64,000 nt of DNA from assembly GCF_000278115.1 (NCBI RefSeq), contig NZ_JH725120.1, forward strand, positions 62,001 to 126,000. Direction: 5' to 3'. Each line of letters opens with the position of its first letter. Within the stretch, counting starts at the first letter, position 1. Shown one piece after another: positions 62,456 through 64,000 of this stretch. This DNA is from Bartonella sp. DB5-6 (lineage in GTDB: Bacteria; Pseudomonadota; Alphaproteobacteria; Rhizobiales; Rhizobiaceae). The position numbers were made by a program, and so were the translations under genes. The notes below the pieces were generated by a model. The model ran no database searches. It was not told where the DNA came from and saw only the letters and a program-made list of their open reading frames with translations.

Positions 62456-63070
62456 ATGTGGCTTATTGCTGGTCTTGGCAATCCTGGTTCACAATACCAA
62501 AATAACCGCCATAATATCGGTTTTATGGCTATTGATGCTATTTACCAATCCTTCTCTTTTTCTCCGTGGTCAAAAAAATTTCAAGCCGAAATTTCCAACG
62601 GTCTCATAAATGGTGAAAAAATTTTTCTTATAAAACCTCAAACGTTCATGAATCTCTCCGGCCAAGCTATTGGTGAAGCCTTGCGATTTTATAAATTAGA
62701 TTCGAAGAATTTGATCATTATTTGTGATGAGCTAGATTTAACACCGGGAAAAGTACGTGTAAAAATCGGTGGAGGGAATAATGGACATAATGGTATAAAG
62801 TCTATTGATGCCCATTGCGGTAATGATTACTGCCGTATACGATTAGGGATCGGACATCCTGGAATCAAAGAACTTGTTCATCAGCATGTTTTAGGAAACT
62901 TTACAAAATCTGACCAAGAATGGTTATCCCCCCTTTTAGAAACGATTGCAAAAAATATTGCTTTCCTCATAAAAGGTGACAAGTGCCTCTTTATGAACGA
63001 AATCTCACAAACAATGAAAAACAAAGATCTTCACAATAACGACCCATTTTTCCAGAACATAAAACAATAA
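62456..63070 (+). CDS. pth: Peptidyl-tRNA hydrolase
   Basis: 204 residues; frees tRNA from peptidyl-tRNA that has dropped off ribosomes. The family's signature residues are seen: the Asn in [17 protein letters not shown] with the catalytic His, [41 protein letters not shown] with the catalytic Asp, and the [10 protein letters not shown] block. Its order after rplY is normal for the group. GAAGG precedes the ATG. Confidence 0.96.
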   Translation: MWLIAGLGNPGSQYQNNRHNIGFMAIDAIYQSFSFSPWSKKFQAEISNGLINGEKIFLIKPQTFMNLSGQAIGEALRFYKLDSKNLIIICDELDLTPGKVRVKIGGGNNGHNGIKSIDAHCGNDYCRIRLGIGHPGIKELVHQHVLGNFTKSDQEWLSPLLETIAKNIAFLIKGDKCLFMNEISQTMKNKDLHNNDPFFQNIKQ

Positions 63071-63175
63071 TACTACTTGGTACAATTCTTGCGCATAGTA
63101 CTCTTTTTTAAGAAAGATCGAGCAGAAAACCTAAAATGATCGAATGGATACTAAATAAGCTTACCCTGCTTAGAA

Positions 63176-63925
63176 TTAAAAAATTTCACTTGGATCTGGA
63201 TTGATTGTTGACTGTAATGGATCGTAAACATTTGATTGTTGACTTAAAACACGAGGTCTACTCTCACCATTTTGCAACACCACTACACGCGAACCAGTGG
63301 GAACACGATCATAAAGATCAATAATATCTTGATTGAGTAAACGTATACACCCGCTTGAAATAGCGTGACCAATCGACCACGACTCGTGCGAACCGTGAAT
63401 GCGGAAAAGGGTATCCTGTCCATTTTTGAAAAGATAAAGTGCTCGTGCCCCCAATGGATTATCAGGACCTGGTGGCATTCCTTGCCCCAAATGACCATAA
63501 CGTTCTGGTTCTCGAGTCATCATTGCCGCTGTAGGAGCCCAATTTGGCCATCGGCGTTTGCGCTGCACAACCCCTTCACCTTCAAATGCCAACCCTTCTT
63601 TACCAACCCCGATACCGTAACGCAAAGCTTGCCCATTTTCACCAATAAGGTAAAGAAAACGCTCCTGTGTATCTATAACCAATGTACCAGGTGGATAAGA
63701 CGTATAATAAATCACTTTTTGACGCCAAAACTTTGGATCAATTGTCGAAAGATCAACAGCAGGCAATAAATAAGGCTCATTTGTTACAGGTCCATACAAA
63801 GCCTGCATTTCTGCTGGGATATACCGAACTTGTTGAGAGGAAACAAATGACACATCTGACTGACGCGTAGCACATCCAACCAAAGCCAAAGATACTGCAA
63901 TTAAAAAGGCATAACGAGATAACAC
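63176..63925 (-). CDS. L,D-transpeptidase (YkuD) lipoprotein
   Basis: 249 residues; makes L,D cross-links or attaches proteins to peptidoglycan. A signal peptide with lipobox LVGC (about residues 15-18) suggests a lipoprotein. The YkuD domain has VIDTQERFLYLIGENG at its start and the catalytic motif HGSHESWSIGHAISSGCIRLLNQD with the Cys nucleophile, so it should be active. GTG start at 63925 with GGAG about 12 bases upstream. Confidence 0.9.
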   Translation of the reverse strand: MLSRYAFLIAVSLALVGCATRQSDVSFVSSQQVRYIPAEMQALYGPVTNEPYLLPAVDLSTIDPKFWRQKVIYYTSYPPGTLVIDTQERFLYLIGENGQALRYGIGVGKEGLAFEGEGVVQRKRRWPNWAPTAAMMTREPERYGHLGQGMPPGPDNPLGARALYLFKNGQDTLFRIHGSHESWSIGHAISSGCIRLLNQDIIDLYDRVPTGSRVVVLQNGESRPRVLSQQSNVYDPLQSTINPDPSEIF

Positions 63926-64000
63926 TCTTATATTTTCTCCAATTAATTTTTCATGTAGACTTGCTTACTATGAAAAACTTAGCACATTGTTAACGTTAAT

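Overview
The window is most likely from the chromosome of a Bartonella species (Alphaproteobacteria, Rhizobiales/Hyphomicrobiales). I infer this from several things together: Rhizobiales-type gene neighbourhoods (rsmH-ftsL-ftsI; rpoD next to dnaG; greA-lpcC; trxB with a LysR gene; lgt-midA-pgeF; prs, rplY, pth); proteins known mainly from Brucella and Bartonella (a BP26-like SIMPL protein, a BA14K-family protein); strong AT richness; and long intergenic stretches that still hold recognisable gene remains, as in host-restricted genomes. No species can be named from the sequence alone.

Layout. 0-3.3 kb: the start of a division cluster on the minus strand (rsmH, ftsL, the first third of ftsI), the RNase P RNA gene and a small secreted lytic transglycosylase. 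3.3-7.0 kb: sparse, with one small exported protein, gene remains, an orphan terminator next to a run of 11 G, and an ArsR-methyltransferase fusion. 7.4-11.6 kb: ettA, an unknown gene, pncA and a DUF475 membrane protein. 11.8-17.0 kb: an accessory island ending at a CAT-anticodon tRNA. It has two XRE-type repressors with palindromic sites in front of them, a DUF1508 protein, a membrane coiled-coil protein, a hexapeptide-repeat protein and a broken copy of the same repeat. 17.2-27.4 kb: bp26, ycgN, rpoD, dnaG, a YbdG-like MscS channel, a Na/Pi cotransporter and a GlsB-type protein. 27.4-38.7 kb: two decayed genes around ubiC, then carA, a TetA-like exporter, a DUF1460 lipoprotein, carB and a cold-shock gene. 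38.9-50.0 kb: aatA, LysR-trxB, trkH, lpcC, greA, an SH3 protein and uvrB. 50.0-64.0 kb: a His-rich BA14K protein, an MBL hydrolase, a two-component pair, ybjN, ubiK, lgt-midA-pgeF, prs, a HerA-like ATPase, rplY, pth and an L,D-transpeptidase.

How the genes fit together. Most are housekeeping: cell wall and division (rsmH, ftsL, ftsI, SLT, Ldt, DUF1460), transcription and replication (rpoD, dnaG, greA), translation (ettA, rplY, pth, tRNA, rnpB), nucleotide precursors (carA, carB, prs), ubiquinone and respiratory assembly (ubiC, ubiK, midA) and envelope or ion balance (mscS, trkH, NaPi, lpcC, lgt).

The most interesting signals are not housekeeping. They are: a promoter, a short reading frame and an intrinsic-terminator hairpin in the greA leader; an orphan terminator that may mark a small RNA; the XRE/hexapeptide-repeat island beside the tRNA; inverted repeats that overlap the stop codons of ettA, ycgN and dnaG; and several decayed genes whose reading frames can still be followed. 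Starts were revised where an upstream TTG or GTG had a poorer context than a downstream ATG.
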